DNA from: Streptomyces durmitorensis
GTDB taxonomy: Bacteria; Actinomycetota; Actinomycetes; Streptomycetales; Streptomycetaceae
Reading direction: 5' to 3'
Length of the DNA: 64,000 bases
NCBI RefSeq assembly: GCF_023498005.1
Contig: NZ_CP097289.1
Coordinates: forward strand, 4,898,001-4,962,000
Part shown: piece after piece, positions 16,564-25,856 of the stretch
How the letters are laid out: each line of letters begins with the position of its first letter
How positions within the stretch are numbered: the stretch's first letter is position 1
The notes under the pieces: generated by a model
Databases searched by the model: none
The model's input: only the letters and a program-made list of their open reading frames with translations
What the model was told of the DNA's origin: nothing
Made by a program: the position numbers and the translations under genes

Positions 16564-18534
16564 TCAGCCGATCTGCACGTTCTTGTTCACGGTCACTTGG
16601 TCGATGTCGGAGGTGCGCACGGTCACCGCGATCTTCCACTTGCCGGCCATCGGAATCTGCACCCCGTTGGAGCTCCAGTGTCCGGTGGCGATGTGGTCGG
16701 GCGAGACGGGCAGCGGGCCGACGTCCTTCGACTTGAGGGTGAAGGAGACCTTCACCTCGGGGATGTCGAAGGCGCTGCCATTGGGCCGCTTCACGAAGAT
16801 GTGCATCTCGTTGCTGCCGGTGCGGCCCGGGTCCAGGTCGAGCTGGAGGGTGCCCTTGCCGTCGTCGGAGCCCGTATCGAAGGGGAACTTGAGGGAGAGC
16901 GGCCCCGACCGCTGCGCGGCGGCGGCAGCCGTCTTCGAAGCGGCGGCCTCCTCCTCCGTGCGTCCGGGCTCGGTGGAGGTGAGGACCGTGGTGACGGCGA
17001 GCAGGACGACGGCGACGCCCGCCTCGGCGAGCACGGAGCGGCGCAGGCCGGACCGGTTGGGGTCCGCGTCGCGGATCCGCTTCTCGCGGGCGGTGCTCAT
17101 GGCGGCCTGCTGGCGGGCAAGCTGGGCGGAGCGCTTGGAATCGGCTCCGGCGGCCCCTGCGGGCACCGTCACCGGCTTCTTCTCCACGCGCTTGGCCGCG
17201 GCACGCTTCTCCGCGCGCTTCTCGACGACGGTCGCCGCAGCGGCCTCCGGGGCGAGGTCGCCCGCCTGGCCCGCGATCCGCGCCGTCCAGCGCCGCGAGA
17301 TCCCGGCGATGCCGACGAGGACGACCACCAGGCCGACCTTGATGAGCAGCAGCTGTCCGTACCACGTACCGGTGAGCGCCGACCACGAGCCGACCTGCCG
17401 CCAGGACTGGTAGAGCCCGGTCGCGGCGAGGGCGACGACGCTGCAGAACGCGACCCGCGAGAAGCGCCGCACCGCCCCGGCCTCCACCGACGGCGCGAAG
17501 TAGAGGGCGACGACGAGCGCCGCGAGCCCGCCGAGCCAGGCGGCGACGGCGAGCAGGTGCACGACGTCCACGGGCATCGCGAGCCCGGCCTGGATGCCGG
17601 TCGACGCGTGCTCGGCCATGGCCCAGGTCGCGCCGAGCCCGACGGCGACGACGCCTCCGCCGATCGCGAGCCCGAAGGTGAGGTCCTTGCGCTCCTTGGG
17701 GTCGGTCCGCTTCTCGTACGCACCGAAGAGCACCGCGATGAAGAGCGCGGCGGCGGCGAGCAGCAGCAGCCGTGAGACGAGCGCGGCGCCCGTCTTCGTC
17801 TGGAGCACGTCGCCGAGCTTGGCCATGTCGAAGGCGTCGGCGATCTTCCCCGACCCGGTGTACGGAGCGCGCAGCAGCAGCATGACGAGCGTGGACGCGG
17901 TGAGCGTGACCCAGCCGGACACCACGAGGCGCTGCACGGGCCGCACGCCCGCGCCGCCCGGCCAGCAGCCGAGCACGAAGGCCGCCCCGCCGACGACGAG
18001 GATGAATCCGGCGTACGAGAGGTAGCGCGCGAAGCCGTAGAGCCCGCCGACGAATCCGCCGCCCACTTCCTGGTCGGGCAGCGCGACCTTGGTGTCGGAC
18101 GGCGCGCCCACGGAGAAGGTGTAGGCCCCGGAGATGGGGTGGCTGTCGGCGGAGACGACCTGGTAGGCGACGGTGAAGGTGCCGTCGGGCAGCCCCTTGT
18201 GCAGGTTCACGCCGTACGTGTTGGACCCGAGGTCACTGGTCTTGCCGGTGTCGACGCGCTTGCCGGCCGGGTCGAGCACCCGTACGGAGCCGTCGGACAT
18301 GGCGACCTTCTCGGAGAAGGTCAGCGACACGCGGGCGGGCGCCTTGTCGACCACCGCCCCCTGCTTGGGGTCGCTGCCCGTCAGCGCGGCATGGGCGGAG
18401 GCGGGGGCCGCCGTGGCCAGCAGGGCGCCGAAGAAGACGGCGACGACGAGCAGGAGCCGTCCGACGCCGGGTGTTATCCCGAAGCGGGCGGCGGCCCCGG
18501 AGCGAGCTCCACAGCGGGGAGCGATGGTCTGCAT
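16564..18534 (-). CDS. CopC-CopD-YtkA-like copper transport fusion protein
   Basis: 656 residues in three parts. A signal peptide ends ASA, so the mature protein would begin with His (HAALTGSDP), the copper ligand of CopC; a second CopC-type site is DSHPISGAY. Then about eight membrane segments form a CopD domain (about 165-420), including a His in HLLAVAAWLGG. A charged Ala/Lys/Glu-rich linker and a last membrane helix lead to a C-terminal YtkA-like extracellular domain (about 540-656). The same three-domain layout occurs in Bacillus YcnJ. It likely moves copper across the membrane for cuproenzyme supply. Confidence 0.92.
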   Translation of the reverse strand: MQTIAPRCGARSGAAARFGITPGVGRLLLVVAVFFGALLATAAPASAHAALTGSDPKQGAVVDKAPARVSLTFSEKVAMSDGSVRVLDPAGKRVDTGKTSDLGSNTYGVNLHKGLPDGTFTVAYQVVSADSHPISGAYTFSVGAPSDTKVALPDQEVGGGFVGGLYGFARYLSYAGFILVVGGAAFVLGCWPGGAGVRPVQRLVVSGWVTLTASTLVMLLLRAPYTGSGKIADAFDMAKLGDVLQTKTGAALVSRLLLLAAAALFIAVLFGAYEKRTDPKERKDLTFGLAIGGGVVAVGLGATWAMAEHASTGIQAGLAMPVDVVHLLAVAAWLGGLAALVVALYFAPSVEAGAVRRFSRVAFCSVVALAATGLYQSWRQVGSWSALTGTWYGQLLLIKVGLVVVLVGIAGISRRWTARIAGQAGDLAPEAAAATVVEKRAEKRAAAKRVEKKPVTVPAGAAGADSKRSAQLARQQAAMSTAREKRIRDADPNRSGLRRSVLAEAGVAVVLLAVTTVLTSTEPGRTEEEAAASKTAAAAAQRSGPLSLKFPFDTGSDDGKGTLQLDLDPGRTGSNEMHIFVKRPNGSAFDIPEVKVSFTLKSKDVGPLPVSPDHIATGHWSSNGVQIPMAGKWKIAVTVRTSDIDQVTVNKNVQIG

Positions 18535-18548
18535 CAGCGATCAGTCCC

Positions 18549-19040
18549 TCAGTGCGACGCGTGCTTGCCGGGCTTGGGGTTGTACGTGGCGGCCTTCACC
18601 GGAACCTCAATCTCGATGGGGTCCGACTTCTCGAAGTGCAGCGTCACCGCGACCTTGTCGCCCTGCTTCGGCTTGTGCTTGAGCTCCTCGAACATGAGGT
18701 GGTTGCCGCCCCGCGCGAAGTCGAGCTCGCCGTTCGCGGGCACGTCGAACGACTTCTGCTCCTTCATCGCGTTGCCCTTGGTGCTGTGCAACGTGACCTT
18801 CTGCGCGAGGGAGCTGGTCACCGAGGTGAGCTTGTCGGCGGCGCCCTTGTTCGTGACGGTGAAGAACCCGGACGCCATGGAGTCCATGGCGGGTTCGGGC
18901 ATGAAGGCGCCCGCGACCTTGAGCTCGGGCTTGTCCGATGCCTTGTCGGCGTCCTTGTCGCCGGACGAGTCGGAGCAGCCCGCGAGGGCGAGGCCCGCCG
19001 TCAGCGCCATGGCCCCGGTGACGAGAGTGCGGCGGTTCAC
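18549..19040 (-). CDS. ecuC: PCu(A)C-type copper chaperone lipoprotein (ECuC)
   Basis: 163 residues. A lipoprotein signal with lipobox LAGC places it on the outer membrane face. The PCuAC domain has the Met/His ligands spread as in the family (EPAMDSMASGFFTV, LHSTKG and GGNHLMFEEL). The start ATG overlaps the sco stop by 4 bp, so the two are coupled. In S. lividans ECuC and Sco exchange copper for cytochrome c oxidase assembly and morphological development. A tail of Lys/Pro and His residues (KPGKHASH) ends the protein. Confidence 0.93.
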   Translation of the reverse strand: MNRRTLVTGAMALTAGLALAGCSDSSGDKDADKASDKPELKVAGAFMPEPAMDSMASGFFTVTNKGAADKLTSVTSSLAQKVTLHSTKGNAMKEQKSFDVPANGELDFARGGNHLMFEELKHKPKQGDKVAVTLHFEKSDPIEIEVPVKAATYNPKPGKHASH

Positions 19041-19687
19041 GGGGTGGCTCCCTTGACGAGCTTGGGGAGATCCTTGGTGTAGTCGTCCACGGTGGTGTCC
19101 TCGCCGTACAGGACGTACCCGGCGTCGGTCTTCGGCGAGAACGCGATGACCTGCGTGCCGTGCATCGAGACGACCTTGCCCTTCTCCTTCTTGGAGGGCT
19201 CGATGCTGATGCCGAGGGTGCGGGCGCTGCCCTGGATGGTGTCGAAGTCACCGGTCAGGCCGATGAAGTCGGTGTCCTGGGCCTTGAGCCACTTGCCGAG
19301 GGCGGCGGGGGTGTCGCGCTCGGGGTCGGTGGTGACGAAGACGACCTGGAGCTTTTCCTGTTCGGCCTTGGGCAGCTGCTTCTTGGCGACGGCGATGTTG
19401 CTCATCGTCAGGGGGCAGACGTCGGGGCAGTTGGTGTAGCCGAAGTAGATGAGCGTCGGCTTGCCCTTGGTCTCCGCGCGCAGGTCGTACTTCTTGCCGT
19501 GTGTGTCCGTGAGGACGAGGTCCGGCTTCTCGAAGGGCTTGTCGAGGATGGTCGCGGCCTTGTCGCCGTTGGACTCGACGGAGACGTCCGCGACGGGCTT
19601 CTTGCTGTCGTCACCGCCGCCGCAGGCGGACAGGGTGAGGGCGGCCGCGGCCAGCATGGCGGCGGCGAGCAGCTTCTTCTTGCGCAT
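19037..19687 (-). CDS. sco: Sco (SCO1/SenC) copper chaperone lipoprotein
   Basis: 216 residues from the ATG at 19687; an upstream ATG at 19723 would put the charged MRKKK signal start inside the protein, so I reject it. The lipobox is LSAC. The thioredoxin-like fold carries the copper site CxxxC in TNCPDVCP and the distal His in SMHGTQV. Sco proteins deliver copper to the CuA site of cytochrome c oxidase. First gene of the sco-ecuC-copCD-dtpA run; the ycnI gene lies 78 bp upstream on the same strand. Confidence 0.95.
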   Translation of the reverse strand: MRKKKLLAAAMLAAAALTLSACGGGDDSKKPVADVSVESNGDKAATILDKPFEKPDLVLTDTHGKKYDLRAETKGKPTLIYFGYTNCPDVCPLTMSNIAVAKKQLPKAEQEKLQVVFVTTDPERDTPAALGKWLKAQDTDFIGLTGDFDTIQGSARTLGISIEPSKKEKGKVVSMHGTQVIAFSPKTDAGYVLYGEDTTVDDYTKDLPKLVKGATP

Positions 19688-19765
19688 ACGAAAATGTCCC
19701 AGATGTGAGGGGGCCGGGCGCACCGGGGGCAGGTGAAACGCACCCGGTGCGGCCCGAAGGGTGGC

Positions 19766-20524
19766 TCAGCTGTTGGCGCGACGACGGCCGGCGAGCACGC
19801 CGAACGCCACTCCCGCAGCGCCGACGACGATGCCGACGACGCCGAGGACGCGGGCGGTGGAGTCGCTGCTGTCGGACGAGGCGGCGGACTCACTCTTCTC
19901 GTCCGACTTCGCGTCCGCCTTGGCGTCGTCGTGCGAGGCGGCGGCGCCGTGGCCGTCCTCGGAAGCGGCGGTCAGCGCGAGGGCCGGCGCCGGGTGCTCC
20001 GGCTCCTCCTGGCCCTTCTGCTGCGGCTCGATCCAGCGGACGACTTCCTTGTTGTCGTACGTCTGGACGGCCTTGAAGACGAGCTCGTCGGCGTCCTCGG
20101 GCAGCGCGCCGAGCGAGAGCGGGAACTTCTGGAAGGTGCCCGGCTGGACGCCCTTGCCGTCGGCGGTCCAGGTGACCTTGGAGACGGCCTCGTCGATCTT
20201 CTCGCCGTGCATCTCAAGGGGCTTGTCGAGCTTCGTCTTGGTGACCTTCGCGGTCCAGCCGGGGACGGGCTGCGTCATGACCGAGGCCAGCGGGTGGTCC
20301 TCGGGGAAGGACACCTCGAGCTTGTTGGTCGAGGCGTCGTCCATCTCGTTCGGCACCTTGAAGTTGACCGTGGCGTAGCCCCCCTTGGCGGCCTCGCCCT
20401 CGGCGGTGACGCTGACGTGCGCGAAGGCGGGGACGGAGAGCAGCAGGACGGCAGAGGCGGCGACGCCACCGACGACGGAGACGCGGGAGGCCTTCACGGT
20501 GGACAGCGCAGACAGAACAGACAT
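19766..20524 (-). CDS. ycnI: YcnI-family copper-binding membrane-anchored protein (DUF1775)
   Basis: 252 residues. A signal peptide ends AFA, leaving a mature N-terminal His (HVSVTAEG) that binds copper in YcnI proteins. The DUF1775 beta-sandwich fills residues 38-175. A long Asp/Ser/Lys/Glu linker then leads to one C-terminal membrane helix (VVGIVVGAAGVAFGVLAG) and a basic end (RRRANS), which anchors the domain outside the cell. Adjacency to the CopCD fusion reproduces the ycnJ-ycnI pairing of other Gram-positive bacteria. Confidence 0.92.
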   Translation of the reverse strand: MSVLSALSTVKASRVSVVGGVAASAVLLLSVPAFAHVSVTAEGEAAKGGYATVNFKVPNEMDDASTNKLEVSFPEDHPLASVMTQPVPGWTAKVTKTKLDKPLEMHGEKIDEAVSKVTWTADGKGVQPGTFQKFPLSLGALPEDADELVFKAVQTYDNKEVVRWIEPQQKGQEEPEHPAPALALTAASEDGHGAAASHDDAKADAKSDEKSESAASSDSSDSTARVLGVVGIVVGAAGVAFGVLAGRRRANS

Positions 20525-20689
20525 GGCAGAAACACTCCACTTTCAGCGGTGATGATCAGCAGTGCCGAACTGGTCGGCAGTGGTGATCAGGGGAGAGTGC
20601 GCGCGGCGACGAACCGAGCGGGCACGCGCGCGTGGACGCCGCCGGGCGTGAAGCACCTCTCCGTAGTGCTGCGGTAGGAGTGCGTCGCG

Positions 20690-21511
20690 TCAGGCAGCGA
20701 GTGCGAGTGCGGCGGTGGCCGGCGGGCCACGCCTGATCACCGTGTGCTGGAGCGCGGTGGTGTGCGGCGTCAGCGGTCCGAAGAACGCTGTACGGGGCGC
20801 GTGCGGGCCCGCGTCGGGCGCCCCGGGAAGTCCGGCGCGCAGGGCGCGTACGAGAGCGAGCGCACCGCGCAGGGAACGCACGAGCGCCCCCTCGGCGACT
20901 CCATACGCCCCGTGCGCCGAGAGCCGCACGAGCCGGAGCAGCGCGATGTCGCCGCGGCGCAGCAGCCATCCGGCGGCGACGGCGGCGAGTACGTGCCCCA
21001 GGAGCATGGGAAGCGACGGGAGCAGCGACATCGAGTCCATCGCGGAGTCCGCCGCCGTGGCCGGGGCGCTGTGATGGACGGCGTGGCCCGCGGCACCGCC
21101 GCCCGGCTCCATGCCTGCCGTCGACAGAATCCGATGGGCCTGGGCCGGGCTGATGTTGGCGGCACCCGCCCCGCACACCAGACGTGCGGCCCGCTCCACC
21201 AGGGAGGGGGCGGCGGCCGTCGCCGTGCCGCCGCCGTGCTGGCCGACTCCGAAGAGAACGTGCAGGCCCACCTGCCCGGCGGCCAGCGCCGCGGCGATGC
21301 CCGGCAGCGAGCGCTCACGCCCGGCGAGCGGTGCCGCGACGGCCAGGACGGCGAGGAATCCGACACCGAGCGTCCACAGCGGGACGGCGGCGCAGGAAGC
21401 GAGCACATGGCCCCCGGCGGACAGCACGACGCAGAGCACGGCGAACACCGAGGCTCTCAGCAGCCGGAGGTCGACTCCGGCGCGCGCTTCACGCTGGTGG
21501 GGGGCAGTCAT
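20690..21511 (-). CDS. conserved membrane protein, 273 aa, beside the copper cluster
   Basis: Not assigned to a named family. About five hydrophobic segments are visible: LLRASVFAVLCVVLSAGGHV, PLWTLGVGFLAVLAVAAPL, GIAAALAAGQVGLHVLFGVG, a His/Met-rich loop (GHAVHHSAP, DSMDSMSLLP) and MLLGHVLAAVAAGWLLRRGD. The C terminus is a soluble Ala/Arg/His-rich tail. His and Met residues in the loop would suit copper, which fits the neighbouring ycnI, but that is inference. A 165-bp gap separates it from ycnI; transcription could be joint. Confidence 0.75.
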   Translation of the reverse strand: MTAPHQREARAGVDLRLLRASVFAVLCVVLSAGGHVLASCAAVPLWTLGVGFLAVLAVAAPLAGRERSLPGIAAALAAGQVGLHVLFGVGQHGGGTATAAAPSLVERAARLVCGAGAANISPAQAHRILSTAGMEPGGGAAGHAVHHSAPATAADSAMDSMSLLPSLPMLLGHVLAAVAAGWLLRRGDIALLRLVRLSAHGAYGVAEGALVRSLRGALALVRALRAGLPGAPDAGPHAPRTAFFGPLTPHTTALQHTVIRRGPPATAALALAA

Positions 21512-21780
21512 GGCCGGAACATCATTGCACTGGGCTTACCCGCCGCATACGGCAGGTCCGCAAGCTCCCATGGATGCCGATCGGTGCGCATCGATGCCGA
21601 TGGGCACCGAATGGGTGTCTTTCGGAGGGCCTGAAAGTGGCTTGTGGGGGACGTGTCTACACCGTCCCGACCCGTCCGCGCGTCGGCCGTATGGGCGGCA
21701 TCACGTCAACTGCGCGCTTATACACGGGCGCTTGCGGCAATACGTATCGGTATGTCGAGCCGCGGCCAGGAGGCTGGAGC

Positions 21781-22224
21781 ATGAGCATGTGGTGGTCTCT
21801 CCATTTGCGGCGCGAAGCTGCGAGCGTCCCACTGGCCCGTCGGCTGCTCATCGGCACGATGGAGAGCGCGGGGGTGGATCCCGACGTCTCGTACGACCTG
21901 TCGGTGGCCCTCAGCGAGGCCTGTGCCAACGCGGTGGAGCACGGCGGGGCGACGGTCCCCGAGGGCGCGGCCGGGGCGTATCGGGTGACGGCGTACCTCG
22001 ACGGCGAGAAGTGCCGCATCGAGGTGGCCGATTCAGGACCGGGATTCGTCCCCGTCGCGCAGCCCGTTTCCGACACCGCCGAGCACGGACGGGGTCTCTA
22101 TCTCATCCAGGAGCTCGCCGATCATGTGCACTTCGGCAACAGGCCGGGCGGCAGGGGCGGCGCGGTGATCAGCTTCGACAAGATCCTCAAGTGGCGCGAG
22201 GACGCACCGCTCGTCACGGCCTGA
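21781..22224 (+). CDS. RsbW-like ATP-binding protein (HATPase_c_2)
   Basis: 147 residues from an ATG with AGGAGG 8-14 nt upstream. It is a stand-alone GHKL ATPase domain: the N box is VALSEACANAVEHG, the G1 box is EVADSGPGF, and G2 is EHGRGLYLI. No dimerisation or phosphorylation domain is present. Such proteins in Streptomyces are anti-sigma kinases or their relatives; the partner is unknown and no sigma factor or antagonist lies beside it. The 269-bp region upstream is a divergent promoter region holding direct GATGCCGAT repeats near 21571-21600 and an ATACGTAT palindrome at 21740-21747. Confidence 0.9.
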   Translation: MSMWWSLHLRREAASVPLARRLLIGTMESAGVDPDVSYDLSVALSEACANAVEHGGATVPEGAAGAYRVTAYLDGEKCRIEVADSGPGFVPVAQPVSDTAEHGRGLYLIQELADHVHFGNRPGGRGGAVISFDKILKWREDAPLVTA

Positions 22225-22279
22225 GAGCCCGTCTGGCCGCCTGCCGGCCCCTCCCTGGTCAAGTCCGGCGGCGAGCCCG

Positions 22280-23716
22280 CTAGCCGGGAGGCAGCGCCCT
22301 GCACAGGGCCTCGAGCGCCGCTCCGTAGGCGTGCTCCGGCGGCGTGGAGTAGCCGACGACCAGACCGTCGGGTGCGGGCATCGTGGCCTCCGGGTGGCGG
22401 AAATCGGCGAGGCCCTCCAGCGCGAGGCCCTGCCAGGCGGCCGCCTTCGCCGTGGACTGCTCGGTGCCGGGCGGCAGCCGCAGGACGGCGTGCAGGCCCG
22501 CGGCGACTCCGGTCGGGCTGATGTGCGGGGCGTGGGTCGCGAGGGCGGCGACGAGCTGATCGCGGCGGTGGCGGTAGCGCTGACGCATCCGGCGGACGTG
22601 CCGGTCGTAGTGGCCCGACTCGATGAGGTCGGCGAGCGTGAGCTGGTCGACGACGCTCGCCCACGCCTCCCGTTCGCCCTTCGCCGCGAGCACCCCGTCG
22701 ATGAGGTGTTCGGGCAGAACAAGCCACCCGAGGCGCACCCCCGGAGAGAGGCTCTTGCTGACCGAGCCCATGTAGACGACGCGTTCGGAATCCAAACCCT
22801 GTACGGCGCCCACCGGCTCCCGGTCATAGCGGAACTCGCCGTCGTAGTCGTCCTCCAGGACGAGGCCGCCGCTGGTGCGCGCCCAGTCGATCACCGCGGC
22901 GCGCCGGGCCGGGTGCAGGGGGCCGCCGGTCGGGAACTGGTGTGCGGGCGTGAGCAGAACGCCCCTGACTCGCTGACCCCCGGTCAACTCCTCGATCCGG
23001 GCGCCCTTTTCGTCGAGGCCGAGCGGCACCGTCCGTACGCCCGCGGTCCCGAGGATCGAGCGATGGAAACCGAGGCCGTACGACTCCACGGCCAGCGGCC
23101 CCTTCAGCATCCCGCCTCCCCCGCTCCCGAACAGCAGCCGCAGGGCGTGCGCGAACCCGGAGCACACCACGATCCGCTCCGGGTCGGTGCGCACCCCGCG
23201 GGCGCGCCCCAGGTAGCCGGCGAGCGCACGGCGCAGCTCGATGCGCCCCTGCGGGTCACCCGGCCCGAAGGCCTCGTTCGGCGCGGAGCTGAGGGCGCGC
23301 CGGGCCGCGGCGAGCCAGGCGGTACGCGGGAAGGAGGCGGCGTCCGGCTGGCCTTGGCGCAGGTCGTACGTGGGCGGGGCGGGCGCGGCGGGCCGGGTGG
23401 GCGCCCGCTTGGGGACACGGGTGCGCGCGGGAGGCGCCGCCCGGTCGGCCACCCGGGTGCCGGACCCCTGCCGCGCGGTCAGCCAGCCCTCGGCTACCAG
23501 CTCGGCGTAGGCGTCGGCGACGGTGTTGCGGGCGATGCCCAGATCGGCGGCCAGGGAGCGGTAGGGCGGAAGCCGCGTCCCCGGAGCGAGCCGCCCCTCG
23601 CGCACGGCGTCGCGCAGCGCGCGGATGAGGACGGCGCGGCGGCCGCCCGCCCCGGAGAGCTCCAGGTGCAGGTCACTCCCGATGCGCTCGGCCAAATTGA
23701 CCCATGATTCCGCCAT
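22280..23716 (-). CDS. MocR/PdxR-type regulator (GntR HTH plus aminotransferase domain)
   Basis: 478 residues. Residues 20-100 are a GntR winged helix (LIRALRDAVREGRLAPGTRLP ends helix 1; LGIARNTVADAYAEL is the recognition part). After a Pro/Arg/Ala linker the rest is a fold-type I PLP aminotransferase domain, with the PLP lysine in MGSVSKSLSPG and LEDDYDGEFRYD. MocR proteins sense PLP or amino-acid-like effectors. It is divergent from the AhpD-like gene with only about 41-47 bp between the starts, so it most likely controls that gene and itself. Confidence 0.92.
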   Translation of the reverse strand: MAESWVNLAERIGSDLHLELSGAGGRRAVLIRALRDAVREGRLAPGTRLPPYRSLAADLGIARNTVADAYAELVAEGWLTARQGSGTRVADRAAPPARTRVPKRAPTRPAAPAPPTYDLRQGQPDAASFPRTAWLAAARRALSSAPNEAFGPGDPQGRIELRRALAGYLGRARGVRTDPERIVVCSGFAHALRLLFGSGGGGMLKGPLAVESYGLGFHRSILGTAGVRTVPLGLDEKGARIEELTGGQRVRGVLLTPAHQFPTGGPLHPARRAAVIDWARTSGGLVLEDDYDGEFRYDREPVGAVQGLDSERVVYMGSVSKSLSPGVRLGWLVLPEHLIDGVLAAKGEREAWASVVDQLTLADLIESGHYDRHVRRMRQRYRHRRDQLVAALATHAPHISPTGVAAGLHAVLRLPPGTEQSTAKAAAWQGLALEGLADFRHPEATMPAPDGLVVGYSTPPEHAYGAALEALCRALPPG

Positions 23717-23763
23717 GGGAATGCACCCTATCCGAGGTCTATTTCACCCGTAGATTCATGGTC

Positions 23764-24249
23764 ATGACGAACAACGAGAACGCCGCACAGCTTCACACGC
23801 ACACCCCTCGCCTCAACTTCGCCAAGGCCGCCCCCAAGGCGTTCAAGGCCGTGATCGGGCTCGACGCCGCCGCCCGTGACGGACTCGACCCGGCCCTGGT
23901 CGAGCTGATCCAGATCCGTGCCTCGCTGCTCAACGGCTGCGCGTACTGCCTCCACATGCACACCTCCGACGCTCGCAAGGCCGGCGAGGACGAGGCGCGC
24001 CTGCACATGGTCGGCGTCTGGCGCGAGGCGAGGAACTTCTTCACGGAGAAGGAGCAGGCGGCTCTCGACCTGACCGAGGCCGTCACGCTCGTCCACCAGG
24101 GCGGCGTACCGGACGACGTCTACGCCCGCGCGGCCGCGCAGTTCGACGAGACGGAGCTCGGCCACGTCCTGGCCCTGATCTTCACCATCAACACCTGGAA
24201 CCGCATCGCCCTGAGCACCGCCAAGGTCGCGGGCGAGGACGAGCGCTAG
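23764..24249 (+). CDS. AhpD-like carboxymuconolactone decarboxylase family protein
   Basis: 161 residues from the ATG at 23764; an ATG at 23758 is also possible. A TAGATT at 23751-23756 would place a leaderless start near 23764. The family's redox motif is intact, with the CxxC and a His two residues beyond (GCAYCLHMH). AhpD-like proteins act as alkylhydroperoxidases or disulfide reductases. The divergent MocR regulator suggests response to a vitamin B6 or amino-acid-like signal. A convergent terminator follows 40 bp after the stop. Confidence 0.9.
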   Translation: MTNNENAAQLHTHTPRLNFAKAAPKAFKAVIGLDAAARDGLDPALVELIQIRASLLNGCAYCLHMHTSDARKAGEDEARLHMVGVWREARNFFTEKEQAALDLTEAVTLVHQGGVPDDVYARAAAQFDETELGHVLALIFTINTWNRIALSTAKVAGEDER

Positions 24250-24289
24250 GCCCCGGAGGCACGGCTCCGGGTAACGCGGCCCCGGAAAC

Positions 24290-24330
24290 GCAGAACCGGG
24301 CCCCTTCTTAAAGAAGAGGCCCGGTTCTGC
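24290..24330. terminator. convergent hairpin terminator (ahpD-like / pepP)
   Basis: 20-bp inverted repeat with one mismatch, arms 24290-24309 and 24311-24330, centred on AAAGAAG. It sits between the two convergent stop codons. Confidence 0.85.
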
Positions 24331-24337
24331 AGAGCGC

Positions 24338-25834
24338 TTAACCCTTGAGCTCAGCCATCCACGCCTCGACGTCATCCGCACGCCGCGGCAGCGCGGCCGA
24401 CAGGTTCTTGTTGCCGTCGGCCGTCACGAGGATGTCGTCCTCGATCCGCACGCCGATGCCGCGGTACTCCTCCGGCACCGTCAGGTCGTCCGCCTGGAAG
24501 TACAGACCGGGCTCGACGGTCAGGCACATGCCCGGCTCGAGGACACCGTCGGCGTACGTCTCACGGCGCGCGGCGGCGCAGTCGTGGACGTCCATGCCGA
24601 GCATGTGGCCGGTGCCGTGCAGGGTCCAGCGGCGCTGGAGACCCAGCTCGAGGACGCGCTCGACCGGGCCTTCGACGAGGCCCCACTCCACGAGCTTCTC
24701 GGCGAGCACGCGCTGCGCGGCGTCGTGGAAGTCGCGGAACTTGGCGCCCGGCTTGACCGCCGCGATGCCGGCCTCCTGGGCCTCGTACACGGCGTCGTAG
24801 ATCTTCCGCTGGAGATCGTCGAAGCGGCCGTTGATCGGCAGCGTCCGCGTCACGTCGGCGGTGTAGTACGTGTGCGTCTCCACACCGGCGTCGAGCAGCA
24901 GCAGCTCCCCGGAGCGCACCGCGCCGTCGTTGCGCACCCAGTGCAGCGTCGTGGCGTGCGGGCCCGCGGCGCAGATCGAGCCGTAGCCGATGTCGTTGCC
25001 GTCGACGCGGGCGCGCAGGAAGAACGTGCCCTCGATGTAGCGCTCGCTGGTCGCCTCGGCCTTGTCCAGGACGCGCACGACGTCCTCGAAGCCACGGGCG
25101 GTCGAGTCGCACGCCTTCTGCAGCTCGCCGACTTCAAACTCGTCCTTGACCAGACGGGCCTCTGAGAGGAAGACGCGCAGTTCCTCGTCGCGCTCGGCGG
25201 TGACCTTGTCGGTCAGCGCGGCCTCGATGCCGGCGTCGTAGCCCCGGACGACACGGACGGAGCCGGTCGCCTCGCGCAGCTGGTCGGCGAGCTCGCGCAC
25301 GTCGGACGCCGGGATGCCGTGCAGCGTCTCGGCCTCGGTGAGGGAGTGCCTGCGGCCGACCCACAGCTCGCCCTGGCCGTCCAGCCAGAACTCGCCGTTC
25401 TCGCGGTCGGAGCGCGGCAGCAGGTAGATGGTGGCCTCGTGGCCGCTCGTGCCGTCCGCGAAGTCCGTCGGCTCCAGGACGAGGACGCCGTCCTCGGTCT
25501 GGTTGCCGGTCAGGTACGCGTACTCGACGGAGGCGCGGAAGGCGTACTCCGTGTCGTTCGAGCGGGTCTTGAGGTTGCCCGCGGGGATCACGAGGCGCTC
25601 GCCCGGGAAGCGCGCGGAGAGCGCGGCACGGCGGGCGGCGGTGTGCGCGGCCTGGGCGATCGGCTGCAGGTCGTGCAGCTCCGTGTCGGCCCAGCCGGAC
25701 TTCATGTTCTCGGCGAGCTCGTCGGAGACGCCCGGGTACAGGCCGTTCTTGCGCTGCTTGATCGGCTCTTCCTCGGACTCGATCTCCAGGTCTTCCGGGG
25801 TCTCCGGGTTCTCCGGAATGAGCTCCTCCGACAC
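24338..25834 (-). CDS. pepP: Xaa-Pro aminopeptidase (aminopeptidase P, M24B)
   Basis: 498 residues, the usual length of Streptomyces aminopeptidase P. An acidic N-terminal tail (rich in Glu) precedes the creatinase-type N domain. The catalytic pita-bread domain shows the five metal ligands: two Asp in LLLDAGVETHTYYTADVTR, His in HGTGHMLGMD, and Glu in LTVEPGLYF and GVRIEDDILV. It removes an N-terminal residue before proline, using two Mn ions. Cytoplasmic. It is monocistronic by its flanking hairpins. Confidence 0.95.
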   Translation of the reverse strand: MSEELIPENPETPEDLEIESEEEPIKQRKNGLYPGVSDELAENMKSGWADTELHDLQPIAQAAHTAARRAALSARFPGERLVIPAGNLKTRSNDTEYAFRASVEYAYLTGNQTEDGVLVLEPTDFADGTSGHEATIYLLPRSDRENGEFWLDGQGELWVGRRHSLTEAETLHGIPASDVRELADQLREATGSVRVVRGYDAGIEAALTDKVTAERDEELRVFLSEARLVKDEFEVGELQKACDSTARGFEDVVRVLDKAEATSERYIEGTFFLRARVDGNDIGYGSICAAGPHATTLHWVRNDGAVRSGELLLLDAGVETHTYYTADVTRTLPINGRFDDLQRKIYDAVYEAQEAGIAAVKPGAKFRDFHDAAQRVLAEKLVEWGLVEGPVERVLELGLQRRWTLHGTGHMLGMDVHDCAAARRETYADGVLEPGMCLTVEPGLYFQADDLTVPEEYRGIGVRIEDDILVTADGNKNLSAALPRRADDVEAWMAELKG

Positions 25835-25856
25835 GATCTGCCTCCTATGTACGACA

